A stretch of 64,000 nt of DNA. It comes from Halomonas cupida (lineage in GTDB: Bacteria > Pseudomonadota > Gammaproteobacteria > Pseudomonadales > Halomonadaceae). The DNA lies in NCBI RefSeq assembly GCF_900142755.1, contig NZ_FRCA01000002.1, positions 431,422-495,421 on the forward strand, written 5' to 3'. The translations under genes were made by a program, and so were the position numbers. Below the pieces are notes generated by a model. The model worked only from the letters and a program-made list of their open reading frames with translations. It made no database searches and was not told the DNA's origin. Below, piece by piece: positions 27,491 through 37,732 of this stretch (the first letter of the stretch is position 1; each line of letters begins with the position of its first letter).

Positions 27491-28236
27491 GAGCGGCCCT
27501 CCCCGTTGGGTCTCTCACTGCCAACGCCCGGCTGCGGCGTGGTATCTCCGCCCTGGGCCATGAAGGCTTCGCGATCGATGGCAACGAAGCGCACGCGATC
27601 GCCGGGACGAAACAGGGTGTAACCCTCGCGCTGGCGATCGAACAGCTTGACGGCGGTTCGTCCCAGCAGATTCCAGCCGCCTGGCGACGGTGCAGGATAG
27701 ATGGCAGTCTGACGATCGGCGATGCCGACACTGCCTGCCGCCACCTTCTGGCGTGGTGTCTTCAGGCGCGGTGTGGCCATGGCTTCCTCGATCAGCCCCA
27801 TGAAGCCGTAACCCGGCGCAAACCCCAGCGCGAAAACGCTGTAATCCCGCGCGGTATGTCGTTGAATCACTTCATTGATGTCGGTGCCGAGGCGCTCGGC
27901 AACCAGTGGCAGCTCCGGCCCGACTGAGACGTCATACCACACCGGAATCTCATGCAGCGTACCGGCCTCGCCGTCGCGGGGTTCCAGGCCCATCAGTGCC
28001 TGAGAGAGACGAGCACGCGCCTCGGGCAGCGCCAACTGCTTGATGTCAATCTGCACCAGCACCGTGGTGTAGGACGGCACCACCTCCAGCGCCAGCTCGC
28101 CCAGAGCATCCCGGATGCTGTCGACCGCCGCCAGTACCCAGGGCATATGGGCTTCATCGATTCGGTCGAAGAGACGCACGATCAGTGAGTCGAAAGCCAC
28201 GGTTTCCAGCCGTGGCATCAGCGGGCTCCTGCTCAC
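27487..28236 (-). CDS. pxpB: 5-oxoprolinase subunit B
   Basis: A 249-aa KipI/PxpB-type cyclophilin-like subunit of 5-oxoprolinase. The diagnostic stretch is [15 protein letters not shown], then [20 protein letters not shown] and [15 protein letters not shown]. It is coupled by short overlaps to pxpA upstream and pxpC downstream, which fits the tight three-subunit operon seen in other bacteria. Confidence 0.93.
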   Translation of the reverse strand: MSRSPLMPRLETVAFDSLIVRLFDRIDEAHMPWVLAAVDSIRDALGELALEVVPSYTTVLVQIDIKQLALPEARARLSQALMGLEPRDGEAGTLHEIPVWYDVSVGPELPLVAERLGTDINEVIQRHTARDYSVFALGFAPGYGFMGLIEEAMATPRLKTPRQKVAAGSVGIADRQTAIYPAPSPGGWNLLGRTAVKLFDRQREGYTLFRPGDRVRFVAIDREAFMAQGGDTTPQPGVGSERPNGEGRS

Positions 28237-28985
28237 GCGCCCTCCAGTGCATCAAAGGCCTCGCGAATGGCACGAACCGCGGCCACCGAGCTTTCATTGT
28301 CACCGTGAACACAGAGCGTATCCGCAGCCAGTTGCAGCGGCCGGCCATTACGGGCGATGAGAGCTTCCCCCCGGGCCAGGGTCACGGCCTGCTGGACGAT
28401 GGTGGCTTCATCATGGTGGACCGCATCCGGCTCGCGCCGAGACACCAGACGTCCTTCGCCGTCATAGGCGCGGTCGGCAAAGACCTCGAACCACAGCGTG
28501 ATGCCCTCCTCCTGCGCCAGGTCGCGAAGGGCGCCGGTATCCGCCGTGGACATCACCAATAACGGCAACTCGGGATCGTAGGCCTTGACCGCGCGCATGG
28601 TGGCACGCAGCAGTGTCAGGTCCCGTGCCATATCGTTGTACAGGGCGCCATGGGGTTTGACATAGCTCACCCGAGTGCCTTCGGCCCGGCACACCGCATC
28701 CAGCGCACCAATCTGATAGAGCACCAGGTTCTCGGCTTCCTGCGGTGAGACCGCCAGGCTACGGCGGCCGAATCCGACCAGGTCGGGATAGGCAGGGTGG
28801 GCACCGACACGGACGTCATTGGCCACCGCGTACCCGACGGTGCGGCGCATCACGTCCGGATCACCGGCATGAAAACCACAGGCGATATTGGCGCAGTCGA
28901 TGAAGGCCATGACATCGGCATCACGCCCCATCTGCCAGGCGCCGAAACTCTCGCCCACATCACAGTTAAGTAACGGAATCGTCAT
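28233..28985 (-). CDS. pxpA: 5-oxoprolinase subunit A (LamB/YcsF family)
   Basis: A 250-aa LamB/YcsF-family protein, the first gene of pxpABC. The conserved start [20 protein letters not shown], the segment [13 protein letters not shown], and [13 protein letters not shown] identify it. The operon would recycle 5-oxoproline, a spontaneous product of glutamine and glutamyl compounds, into glutamate. The promoter must lie in the divergent gap shared with the VOC gene; no operator is recognisable. Confidence 0.94.
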   Translation of the reverse strand: MTIPLLNCDVGESFGAWQMGRDADVMAFIDCANIACGFHAGDPDVMRRTVGYAVANDVRVGAHPAYPDLVGFGRRSLAVSPQEAENLVLYQIGALDAVCRAEGTRVSYVKPHGALYNDMARDLTLLRATMRAVKAYDPELPLLVMSTADTGALRDLAQEEGITLWFEVFADRAYDGEGRLVSRREPDAVHHDEATIVQQAVTLARGEALIARNGRPLQLAADTLCVHGDNESSVAAVRAIREAFDALEGA

Positions 28986-29222
28986 GGGAAATCCTCAATC
29001 GTTGTTGTATTTGATTCGTTGTTGCACTGGCCTGGACAGCCATTGCTCGACTCGATCATCGCCGAATTCAATCATTGATAACGAATCTATCGCTGTTGGC
29101 AGGCCCTCGTCCAACGCTGTTGCGCTGGAGTGAATTCGGATAAATCGTTGACGCCGATGGCAGTCCGGGCAAAGAATCACAGGGACTCTGACCAACAAAG
29201 CCACGATAACAGGAGAACCCTC

Positions 29223-29660
29223 ATGGCCGTATCCGATCCCTTCCACCTTGCCATCCAGGTCCGTGATATCGAGGAAGCCCGCCAGTTCTACGGTGAGTTC
29301 CTCGGTTGCCCGGAAGGTCGCTCTTCCAACGCCTGGGTCGATTTCGATCTCTATGGCCACCAGTTTGTCTGCCACCTGAATCCGGCTCTCAAGGATGCGG
29401 CTGCCGCTGCTCACAAGAATCCGGTGGATGGCCACGGCGTACCGGTCCCCCACTTCGGAGTGGTACTGGAAATGGCTGCCTGGCAGGCGCTGGCCGACAA
29501 GCTCAAGTCTCACGGCGTCGAGTTCGAGATCGAACCCTATATCCGCTTCAAGGGCGAGCCCGGCGAACAGGCCACCATGTTCTTCAAAGATCCCTCCGGC
29601 AATGCGCTGGAATTCAAGGCCTTCAAGGATCGGGAGACGCAGTTGTTCAAGAAGGCATGA
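29223..29660 (+). CDS. VOC/glyoxalase-fold protein
   Basis: A 145-aa vicinal-oxygen-chelate protein with two beta-alpha-beta-beta-beta modules: HLAIQVRDIEEARQFYGEFLG and HFGVVLEMAAWQALADKLKS. The metal-site Glu lies near MFFKDPSGNALEFKAF. AGGAGAA sits before the ATG at 29223, which I prefer over an upstream in-frame ATG at 29130. The substrate is unknown; relatives are usually annotated as dioxygenase- or glyoxalase-like. It is divergent from pxpABC and followed 195 bp later by a TRAP transporter. Confidence 0.85.
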   Translation: MAVSDPFHLAIQVRDIEEARQFYGEFLGCPEGRSSNAWVDFDLYGHQFVCHLNPALKDAAAAAHKNPVDGHGVPVPHFGVVLEMAAWQALADKLKSHGVEFEIEPYIRFKGEPGEQATMFFKDPSGNALEFKAFKDRETQLFKKA

Positions 29661-29855
29661 GGGTAAGCTGAGGGGTATCGTCATCCGCTGCTGCGTGGAG
29701 TTGCCTTTCAACTGTCCCTTGCACCAGGCTGAACTAACCTTTGCACCGGGCTGAAGGCAGCTGCTCCGAGTTGATGCGACACCTCTCGACTCATGGGGCC
29801 GGTGGAATAGATCCAGTAACGCCAATATCCAACAACAATACAGGAGCTTTCGACG

Positions 29856-30839
29856 ATGACGATTTCCACGCCAACATCTCTGGCCACTGCCGTCGCCCTT
29901 GCGCTTGTCGCGGGGTCCGCCAACGCCGCGGACTGGAACCTGGCCACGCCCTACGGCGATGCCAGCTTCCATACGGTCAATACCAAACAGTTTGCCGAAG
30001 ATGTCCGCGAGGCCACTGGCGGCGAGCTCAATATCAACGTGCACTCCGGTGGCTCGCTGATCAGCCATGGTGAGATCAAACCGTCGGTGCGACGTGGCAC
30101 GGTGCAGGCAGGCGAGGTGTTCCTGTCGATTCTCTCCAACGAGTCCACCGTCTTCGAACTGGATACCCTACCGGGACTGGCCGGCAGCTACGATGAAGCC
30201 TGGCAACTGTGGCAGGCCAGCAAGCCTGCGGTGGAGATGCTCTTCGACCATCAGGGGTTGATGCCGCTATATGCGGTTCCCTGGCCGTCGCAGGGTATCT
30301 ACACCGATTTCGAGCTCAATGACCCGGCCCAGTTCCAGGGGCTGCGAGTGCGTGCTCCCAACATCAATACCCAGCGTTTGACCGAGAATCTCGGCGGCCT
30401 GCCCACCGAAACCGAAGAGTCGGACATCCCCACCGCCTTCTCCACAGGACGCGTTGACGCCATGATCACCTCGGTCTCCACCGGCGAATCCATGGCGGCC
30501 TGGGACTATGTCAGTCACTTCAGCGATGCCAACCTGTGGATTCCCAAGAACATCGTGTTCGTCAACCGCCAAGCCTTCGAGAGCCTTGATGCGGATGTCC
30601 AGCAAGCGGTTCTCGATGCTGCAGAAGCCGCCGAGCAACGAGGCTGGGAGGCCAGCAAGGCCGACGCGGCCGGTAGCACCCAGGCGCTGACCGAACACGG
30701 CATCAGCATTTCGTCCCCCAACGAAGCGGTAGCCGGAGCCCTCCAGGCCGCTGGTGACGAGCTGTTCGAGGAATGGGAAAGCCGCGCAGACGCCGGCGCC
30801 AGACAGCTGGTCGAGAAATATCGCGCCTCGCTGCAGTAA
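29856..30839 (+). CDS. dctP: TRAP transporter substrate-binding protein
   Basis: A 327-aa periplasmic DctP-type binding protein. A signal peptide ends near GSANA|ADW. The family signature region with the carboxylate-binding Arg reads FQGLRVRAPN, followed by TAFSTGRVDAMITS. It is the first gene of a dctPQM set, so it delivers a carboxylate-type solute to the sodium-dependent permease encoded downstream. The proximity of pxpABC makes 5-oxoproline or a related acid a candidate ligand, but that is a guess. The symbol denotes the family, not C4-dicarboxylate specificity. Confidence 0.92.
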   Translation: MTISTPTSLATAVALALVAGSANAADWNLATPYGDASFHTVNTKQFAEDVREATGGELNINVHSGGSLISHGEIKPSVRRGTVQAGEVFLSILSNESTVFELDTLPGLAGSYDEAWQLWQASKPAVEMLFDHQGLMPLYAVPWPSQGIYTDFELNDPAQFQGLRVRAPNINTQRLTENLGGLPTETEESDIPTAFSTGRVDAMITSVSTGESMAAWDYVSHFSDANLWIPKNIVFVNRQAFESLDADVQQAVLDAAEAAEQRGWEASKADAAGSTQALTEHGISISSPNEAVAGALQAAGDELFEEWESRADAGARQLVEKYRASLQ

Positions 30840-30849
30840 ACCATCGACT

Positions 30850-30945
30850 GTGAGTCACAAGCTACGAGCGGTTGGCGACTGAGCGCAGGATGTCGTCGCC
30901 TTCCGCTCCTGGCCAGTCGCTCGTAGTGAGTCGTTCGTAGAGAGG
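30850..30945. repeat. Inverted copy of the AGCTACGAG intergenic repeat inside the TRAP operon
   Basis: CACAAGCTACGAGCGG near the left end and CAGTCGCTCGTAGTGAG near the right end form an imperfect inverted pair between dctP and dctQ. The 13-mer CACAAGCTACGAG recurs in the repeat region around 60712. Confidence 0.65.
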
Positions 30946-30953
30946 GCTTCCCC

Positions 30954-31514
30954 ATGTCATTCCGTCTCATGCCGTTGTACCGCCTCGGCGGCCTTGGTGC
31001 CGCCATATCGATGGTGGCCATCTGTGGGCTGGTATCGCTACAGGTGCTGTTCCGCCTGGTCGATGCCCTGCTGGTACTGTTCGGCAGCTCGCGGCTGGGC
31101 ATCGAGGTCACGGGAGTCTCCGAGCTGGCCTCCTTTCTGCTGGTCGGCGCCACCTTTCTCGGCATGGCCTACACCTTCACCCATCACGCCCATATCCGTA
31201 TGTCGCTGGTCATCCAACGGCTACCGGCAGCGATCCGGGCCTTCACGGAGCTGTTCTGTCTACTGGTCGCCACCGCGCTGAACCTGCTGTTGTGTGTTTC
31301 GCTGTGGGCGCTCATGCGGGAGAGCATTGAGTTCAATGATGTCTCCTCGGGCCTGCTGGCGATTCCGATCTGGATCCCCCAACTGGTGCTGTTGATCGGT
31401 ATGGCACTGATGAACCTGGCCCTGCTGGAAGCACTGTGGATGACCGCAAGAACGGCCTTTACCTCGCCTTCCAGTTACCAGCCAGCGGATGACGACACCT
31501 CTGCTGGACATTGA
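30954..31514 (+). CDS. dctQ: TRAP transporter small permease
   Basis: A 186-aa inner-membrane protein with four predicted hydrophobic segments and the central charged EVTGVSELASFLLVGATFLG and HAHIRMSLVIQRLP stretches typical of DctQ. It forms the membrane complex with the large permease that follows 75 bp later. The gene ends inside a 22-bp tandem repeat, so its final residues (TSAGH) come from the repeat unit. Confidence 0.9.
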   Translation: MSFRLMPLYRLGGLGAAISMVAICGLVSLQVLFRLVDALLVLFGSSRLGIEVTGVSELASFLLVGATFLGMAYTFTHHAHIRMSLVIQRLPAAIRAFTELFCLLVATALNLLLCVSLWALMRESIEFNDVSSGLLAIPIWIPQLVLLIGMALMNLALLEALWMTARTAFTSPSSYQPADDDTSAGH

Positions 31515-31556
31515 TTACACCGCTGCTGGACATTGATTGCACCGCTGGATATTGAC
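31501..31556 (+). repeat. 22-bp tandem repeat across the dctQ stop codon
   Basis: Two nearly identical 22-bp units (31501-31522, 31523-31544, each containing CTGCTGGACATTGATT) and a partial third. The dctQ TGA stop is within the first unit, and each copy carries the same TGA. Confidence 0.85.
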
Positions 31557-31589
31557 GCCCATGAATGAGCTGCCGCGAGACCTGACCCC

Positions 31590-32891
31590 ATGCTTGTGAT
31601 CAGTATCGTTACCCTTGTTGCCCTGGCCGTGCTGCTCGGCAGCGGCGTCTGGATCGCCTATGCTCTGCTGGGGACCGGCTGGCTGGTGCTGAGCCTGTTC
31701 TTCCCGCTGGCACCGGGGCCGATTCTGGCCTCGGATTTCTGGGGCGCCAGTTATGGCTGGGATCTCACCGCCCTGCCGATGTTCGTCTGGATGGGCGAGA
31801 TCCTGTTTCGCTCCGGACTGGCCAACAACATGTTCCGGGCACTCTCGCCCTGGTTGGGCCGCGTGCCGGGCCGACTGCTGCATTCCAATATCATCGGTAG
31901 TGGTCTGTTTGCCGCCGTGTGCGGGTCCTCGGCGGCGACCTGCGCCACCGTCGGCAAGATGACGTTGCCGGAGCTGAAGAGCCGCAACTACGACGAACAA
32001 TTGGCCATCGGTACCCTGGCCAGTGCCTCGACGCTCGGCCTGTTGATCCCACCCTCGATCATGATGATCGTCTACGGCGTGGTCACCGAGCAGTCGATCT
32101 CGCGGCTGTTCATCGCCGGTGTCGGACCCGGCATCATGCTGCTGGGGCTGTTCATGGCCTATGTCATCGGCTGGTCGGTGCTGGTCGGTGAGCGCAAGGG
32201 TCTGGCCGGTCGTCATGAAGGCCATACGCCATTGACCACGAAACTGCGTGGCAGCCTGGAACTGCTGCCCCTGCTGGCCCTGATCGGTGGAATTCTTGGC
32301 AGTATCTACGGCGGCCTGGCCTCGCCCACCGAAGCGGCGGCTTCCGGGGTTGTACTGTCGATGCTGATTGCTCGGTTCAACGGGCATTTCAGCTGGCATA
32401 CCTTCAAGGAAGCGCTGTTCGCTGCCGTGCGCACCTCCTGCATGATCGCCTTCATCATCGCAGGCGCATCCTTTCTGTCCTCGGCGATGAGTTTCACCCA
32501 GTTGCCGATGGATCTCGCCGAGCAGATCGGTGCCCTGGGATTGTCGCCGATGGCCCTGCTGGTGGTGCTGACGCTGTTCCTGCTGGTACTTGGCTGCTTC
32601 CTCGATGGCATCTCGCTGATTCTGCTGGTGACCTCGATCATCATGCCGGTTATCGAAGTGGCTGGTTTCGACCTGATCTGGTTCGGTATCTATCTAGTGA
32701 TCGTCGTCGAGATGTCGCAGATCACGCCACCGGTCGGCTTCAACCTGTTCGTGATCCAGAGTCTGACCGGACGCGACATCATGTACATCACCCGGGCAAC
32801 CATTCCTTTCTTCCTGCTGATGCTGGTGGCCATCGCCCTGATGTATGCCTTCCCTGGCATCGCGACCTGGCTGCCCCAGGCGATGAATTGA
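31590..32891 (+). CDS. dctM: TRAP transporter large permease
   Basis: A 433-aa DctM-type permease with about twelve membrane spans. Recognisable segments are FAAVCGSSAATCATVGKM, STLGLLIPPSIMMIVYG, GGLASPTEAAASGV and VEMSQITPPVGFNLFVIQ. It completes a tripartite sodium-driven importer with dctP and dctQ. The start is the ATG at 31590; another ATG at 31561 is out of frame. Confidence 0.95.
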   Translation: MLVISIVTLVALAVLLGSGVWIAYALLGTGWLVLSLFFPLAPGPILASDFWGASYGWDLTALPMFVWMGEILFRSGLANNMFRALSPWLGRVPGRLLHSNIIGSGLFAAVCGSSAATCATVGKMTLPELKSRNYDEQLAIGTLASASTLGLLIPPSIMMIVYGVVTEQSISRLFIAGVGPGIMLLGLFMAYVIGWSVLVGERKGLAGRHEGHTPLTTKLRGSLELLPLLALIGGILGSIYGGLASPTEAAASGVVLSMLIARFNGHFSWHTFKEALFAAVRTSCMIAFIIAGASFLSSAMSFTQLPMDLAEQIGALGLSPMALLVVLTLFLLVLGCFLDGISLILLVTSIIMPVIEVAGFDLIWFGIYLVIVVEMSQITPPVGFNLFVIQSLTGRDIMYITRATIPFFLLMLVAIALMYAFPGIATWLPQAMN

Positions 32892-32929
32892 GCCGGGCCC
32901 TCGGCCCGGCAGGGAACCGGTCGCAGTTC

Positions 32930-34744
32930 CTATTGCAGTGGCAGCTCCTGTGGTTCGACCAGTTCCCCGGTCTGCACACGCCACTGGGCCGCGTAGCGAC
33001 CATCTCGAGCCAGCAGCTCATCATGCCGTCCCTGCTCGACCACCCGGCCATGCTCCAGCACCAGGATGCTATCGGCGTGCACGATGGTCGAAAGCCGGTG
33101 GGCGATCATGATCACGGTACGTTCGCTGCCGATGCGTGCCAGAGAGCGCTGGATGGCAGCTTCGGTCTCGTTGTCGACGGCGCTGGTGGCTTCATCGAGC
33201 ACCAGTATCGGTGGGTCCTTGAGCAATGCCCGTGCCAATGACAGACGCTGTCGCTGACCACCGGAGAGCCGCACACCCCGCTCGCCGACCAGGGTTTCCA
33301 GCCCCTCGGGCAGACGTTCGATGAAGTCCCATGCCTCGGCGGTGCGAGCCGCCGCGATCACTTCGTCATCGCTGGCCTCGGGTCGCGCATAGGCGATGTT
33401 GTCACGGATGCTGCCCTCGAACAGATACACATCCTGACTGACCAGGCCAATCGCCTGGCGCAGCTCGCTCTGACGCAACTGCTTGATTTCCATTCCGTCG
33501 AGACAGACGTCACCGCTATCCGGGTCATGGAAGCGCAACAACAGCTTGATCAGCGTCGACTTGCCCGAGCCGGTTGCACCGACCAGCGCCAGCGTGCTGC
33601 CGGCCGCCACCTGCAGATCGATCCCGTCGATGCCGGCACCGGTACCGGTACCGGTACCGGGATAGTGGAAGCTGACAGCACGGAAACTCACTTCACCGCG
33701 CACCGGCTGCGGCAATGCCTGGTCGCCGTCATCGCTGACACGAATCGGTGTGGCGATCAGGTCGAGGATGCGCCTGGTGCTGGCCATGGCGCGTTCGAAC
33801 AGGTCGATGACCTGAGCCAATCCGGTCAATGGCCACAGCAGCCGCTGGGTAAGAAATACCAGCACGCCATAGGCGCCGACGTTGAGATCACCACGCAGGG
33901 CCATCATGCCACCGACCGTAAAGGTCGCCAGAAAGCCGGTGAGGATGGCCATGCGAATCACCGGAATGAACGCTGAACTGATGCGTATCGCCTGACGATT
34001 GGCTTCGACATAGGCTTCGCTGTCCTCACGCAGACGCTGTGCCTCGCGGTGTTCAGCGGTAAAGCTCTTGATGGTGGCAATGCCCTGCAGGTTGTTCGAC
34101 AGACGGCTGGACAGCACGCCGACCTTCTCACGCACATCGGCATACAGCGGAGCAGCCTTGCGCTGGAAAACGAAGGCCCCCCACAGGATCAATGGGATCG
34201 GCGTAAAGGCCAGCAGCGCGATCAACGGCGACAACACCACAAAGACGGCGCCCACCGCGACCACGGTTACGGCCACCTGCACCATGGAGTTGGCGCCACC
34301 ATCGAGGAAGCGCTCGAGCTGGTTCACGTCATCGTTCATGGTCGCCACCAGTGTCCCACTGGAGTGGCTCTCGAAGAAGCCCATGTCGAGACGCTGGACG
34401 TGCTCATAGGCGTCCTGGCGCAGGTCGGACTGCAGCCGCTGCGCCAGGTTGCGCCATAGAATCTGATAGAGATATTCGAAGATCGATTCGCCCGCCCAGA
34501 TCAGGAAGGTCAGCACGCCGAGCATGATGATCTGCGAGTGCGCTGACTCGAAGCCCAGCCGTGCGACGAAACTCTGCTCCTGATTGACCACCACATCTAT
34601 GGCCACACCGATGAGGATTTCCGGCGCAATATCGAACAGCTTGTTGATGACGGAACAGCAGGTCGCGGCAATGATGGTTCGGCGATAGCCACGGGCATAG
34701 CGCAGCAGGCGTCCCAGCGCCTGAAGACTCCCGGAAGTGGACAT
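32930..34744 (-). CDS. ABC exporter, fused permease-ATPase (MsbA/LmrA-like)
   Basis: A 604-aa half-transporter with an N-terminal six-helix domain and a C-terminal ATPase: Walker A VGATGSGKSTLIK, signature RLSGGQRQRLSLARALL, Walker B ILVLDEATSAVDNETE. It belongs to the type I exporter group used for lipids, drugs or peptides; no substrate can be deduced. The start at 34744 (MSTSGS) has AGGAAG upstream and is preferred over a start 51 bp earlier. A GT-repeat (GTGTGTGAG) before the ATPase strands comes from a hexamer array at 33635-33660. It lies between the TRAP operon, whose end it converges on, and sodA. Confidence 0.9.
   Translation of the reverse strand: MSTSGSLQALGRLLRYARGYRRTIIAATCCSVINKLFDIAPEILIGVAIDVVVNQEQSFVARLGFESAHSQIIMLGVLTFLIWAGESIFEYLYQILWRNLAQRLQSDLRQDAYEHVQRLDMGFFESHSSGTLVATMNDDVNQLERFLDGGANSMVQVAVTVVAVGAVFVVLSPLIALLAFTPIPLILWGAFVFQRKAAPLYADVREKVGVLSSRLSNNLQGIATIKSFTAEHREAQRLREDSEAYVEANRQAIRISSAFIPVIRMAILTGFLATFTVGGMMALRGDLNVGAYGVLVFLTQRLLWPLTGLAQVIDLFERAMASTRRILDLIATPIRVSDDGDQALPQPVRGEVSFRAVSFHYPGTGTGTGAGIDGIDLQVAAGSTLALVGATGSGKSTLIKLLLRFHDPDSGDVCLDGMEIKQLRQSELRQAIGLVSQDVYLFEGSIRDNIAYARPEASDDEVIAAARTAEAWDFIERLPEGLETLVGERGVRLSGGQRQRLSLARALLKDPPILVLDEATSAVDNETEAAIQRSLARIGSERTVIMIAHRLSTIVHADSILVLEHGRVVEQGRHDELLARDGRYAAQWRVQTGELVEPQELPLQ
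33635..33660 (-). repeat. GGTACC hexamer repeat inside the ABC exporter gene
   Basis: Four tandem hexamers of the GGTACC type (first one GGCACC) encode alternating Gly-Thr in the linker between membrane and ATPase domains. Copy-number change would keep the frame. Confidence 0.85.
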
Positions 34745-34794
34745 GGGGCGGAGCTTCCTGAGCAAGAGAATGGTTATCAGCGGGCTCAACGACA

Positions 34795-34824
34795 AACCGC
34801 GGCCCCGTCTCCGGGGCCGCGGTT
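34795..34824 (-). terminator. Terminator-like hairpin after sodA
   Basis: A perfect 13-bp stem AACCGCGGCCCCG / CGGGGCCGCGGTT with a 4-nt loop lies 60 bp past the sodA stop. Leftward it runs into TTTGTCGTT, so it can end sodA transcripts before the ABC exporter gene. Confidence 0.75.
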
Positions 34825-34884
34825 CGCAAGGCGGTCAAGCCGCCAACGAAGGATACTGCAGCAGCAGTATCAGTCGGCTATCGC

Positions 34885-35496
<612 letters not shown>

Positions 35497-35939
35497 GGTG
35501 ATACCTCCTTCCGTGTCGGATATTGTTCTGGTGGCGAGGGCAAAAGAACTCAACCCCGGCCGCCAGCTGGCTTGATAACGGGAAACATACTATCTACAGA
35601 AAAGACAAGACACTATAGGAAAGACAAGACATTCTCGCTACAGCTGTCGGGAAACCTCTGACAGGTACCGCCGGTCAAGGCAGCCTGAACAATCCATCTA
35701 TTCTATCCGCCTGTTCTATCTGCTGCTTGCCTGGTTCGTCAATATGCTGTGCCGCTCATATTTCATCTCTCTACCTTGTCACTTCTGTGCCGGACATTTC
35801 AAGCATACACCGTATCGCAGCGCGACCCTGCCATCGGCCACGGCGGATTGACAACCAGAGCAAAATTGATAACCATTCCTATCTATTTTCCTGTTACCCT
35901 GCCGTCGAGATTCTTCGGCAGCGCCATATGGAGCCCGGA
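35497..35939. other. Divergent gap between sodA and fhuC
   Basis: A gene-free 443 bp. It holds a 15- to 18-bp imperfect duplication (AAAGACAAGACACT and AAAGACAAGACATT near 35600-35635), a TTCTATC-rich stretch around 35700-35720, and one weak Fur-like site. I see no RNA gene or convincing small coding sequence. Confidence 0.5.
35866..35880. promoter_or_regulatory. Weak Fur-like site upstream of fhuC
   Basis: TGATAACCATTCCTA matches the 7-1-7 form TGATAAT-N-ATTATCA at 10 of 14 informative positions, 60 bp before the fhuC start. The left half-site is good and the right one poor. Confidence 0.4.
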
Positions 35940-36707
35940 ATGTTCGAACTTCAGGCTGCGACCTTCGCGGTCCAGGGCAGAACCTTGTTGCACCCCACCA
36001 GCCTCGGATTCGAGGCCGGCAAGGTTCACGGCCTGATCGGACACAACGGCTCCGGGAAGTCGACGCTACTCAAGCTCCTTGCCCAACAGCAGCCTGCCAG
36101 CAGCGGACGCGTCTGCTTCAACGGTCGTCCCCTCTCGGACTGGGGGCGTCGTGCCTTCGCCCGGGAAGTCGCCTATCTCCCCCAGCATCTGCCCAGCGCC
36201 GAAAGTCTGACCTGCCGTGAGCTGATCGGCTTCGGTCGCTATCCGTGGAAAGGACTGCTCGGGCGCTCCAACCGTGACGACGCGGAACATATCGAACGCG
36301 CCATGGCGCTGACCCATACCGAGGCTTTTGCCGACCGTCTGGTTGACACTCTTTCCGGCGGCGAACGCACCAGAGTCTGGCTGGCCATGCTGCTGGCCCA
36401 GGGCAGTCGCCTGCTGCTGCTCGATGAACCCCTTGCAGCACTGGATATTGCCCATCAGGTCGAGGTCATGTCGCTGGTGCGCACTCTGACCCATGAACTG
36501 GGGCTCGGCGTCATCATCGTACTGCACGACATCAACATGGCATCGCGCTACTGCGATCATCTAGTGGCACTGCACAGCGGCAAGGTCATTGCCGAAGGTG
36601 GGCCGGACAAGCTGATGCACAGCGATCTGCTCGAGAACATCTACGGCATTCCCATGCAGGTCATGCCGCACCCGGGTGGCCAGCACCAGGTGGCACTGGT
36701 TCACTGA
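35940..36707 (+). CDS. fhuC: Hydroxamate siderophore ABC transporter ATPase
   Basis: A 255-aa ATPase matching FhuC closely by eye: GRTLLHPTSLGFEAGKVHGL, Walker A GHNGSGKST, VAYLPQHLPSAE, signature LSGGERTR, Walker B LLLLDEPLAALDIAHQ and the ending YGIPMQVMPHPG. It energises uptake of ferric hydroxamates such as ferrichrome through FhuB. The ATG at 35940 follows GGAG at a good distance. A longer upstream frame is open but has no family similarity. The stop overlaps the fhuD start (TGATG). Confidence 0.93.
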   Translation: MFELQAATFAVQGRTLLHPTSLGFEAGKVHGLIGHNGSGKSTLLKLLAQQQPASSGRVCFNGRPLSDWGRRAFAREVAYLPQHLPSAESLTCRELIGFGRYPWKGLLGRSNRDDAEHIERAMALTHTEAFADRLVDTLSGGERTRVWLAMLLAQGSRLLLLDEPLAALDIAHQVEVMSLVRTLTHELGLGVIIVLHDINMASRYCDHLVALHSGKVIAEGGPDKLMHSDLLENIYGIPMQVMPHPGGQHQVALVH

Positions 36708-37732
36708 TGGAGCCTGATCCGTCCTCTCCCATGTTTCGCATTTCCTCTACTCTGGCCCACCCCTCCATGTACAAGGTCTCGCATTCTTCGCTCGCACGGC
36801 TCCCTCTCATAGTGGGCAGGCTGACAGTGGTCATTATGCTGGCGGATGCTCTGTCCATCGGTAACGCTCTGGCGACACCCCGTATCGCCAGTCTCGACTG
36901 GACCCTCGCCGAAACGCTGGTGGCACTCGATGCACCGCCCCAGTCACTGGCCCAGATCGATGATTATGTTGCCTGGGTGGGCGAAGACGTCCCCGACAGC
37001 GTCACGGACCTCGGGCTGCGCACGCAACCCAACATGGAACTGCTGGCCTCTCTGCAGCCGGACGAGATCATCATCTCGCCCATGTTCAGCAACCTGGAAC
37101 CGTTACTGTCGGAAATCGCCCCAGTGAGGACTTACTCACTCTATACCCCTGGTACAGAGGTGTGGCCGGAGTTGCAGAGCCTGACGCGACAGTTGGGTGA
37201 GTTGAGCGGCCATCAGACCGAAGCGGAACAACTGATTGCGGCTACCGATGCACGCATGGATGAGCTCTCAGCCCTTGTCCCGCATGACACCAGGCCGCTG
37301 ATTGCCGTGCAGTTCATGGACGCCCGCCATGTCCGCGTGTTCGGTGCCGGCTCACTGTTCGTGGCTGTCATGGAACAACTCGGCCTGGACAACGCCTGGC
37401 AGGAGACAACCAATGCCTGGGGCTTCACCCTGGTGGGCATCGAGCACCTGGCGTCCCTCGACGAGGCCCGACTGGTGGTAGTTGAGCCTCTACCGGCAGG
37501 TGTCAGCGAGGCGCTGGAGGCCAGTGGCCTGTGGCAGCACCTCGGCAGTGTGAAGCGCGGTGATGTCCTCACCCTGCCCCCGGTGTGGAGCTTCGGTAGC
37601 CTACCTTCAGCAACCCGTTTTGCCGAAACTCTGGTGAGTGCCATCACCGCCAACGAGACCGCCAACGAGAGTGCAGAGGCAAGCACAGAAAGGGACAGCA
37701 CAGAAGGAGCAAGCGCCGATGCAGGCCACTGA
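36707..37732 (+). CDS. fhuD: Hydroxamate siderophore periplasmic binding protein
   Basis: A 341-aa FhuD-like binding protein; the mature part begins near [18 protein letters not shown], as in FhuD, and contains [21 protein letters not shown]. The N-terminus is longer than a normal signal peptide, and internal Met codons (36731, 36767) could be the true start. The C-terminus carries a 25-residue acidic Ser/Thr/Glu tail ([15 protein letters not shown]) not expected in the fold. It is coupled to fhuC by overlap and overlaps the fhuB start by 14 bp. Confidence 0.9.
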   Translation: MEPDPSSPMFRISSTLAHPSMYKVSHSSLARLPLIVGRLTVVIMLADALSIGNALATPRIASLDWTLAETLVALDAPPQSLAQIDDYVAWVGEDVPDSVTDLGLRTQPNMELLASLQPDEIIISPMFSNLEPLLSEIAPVRTYSLYTPGTEVWPELQSLTRQLGELSGHQTEAEQLIAATDARMDELSALVPHDTRPLIAVQFMDARHVRVFGAGSLFVAVMEQLGLDNAWQETTNAWGFTLVGIEHLASLDEARLVVVEPLPAGVSEALEASGLWQHLGSVKRGDVLTLPPVWSFGSLPSATRFAETLVSAITANETANESAEASTERDSTEGASADAGH

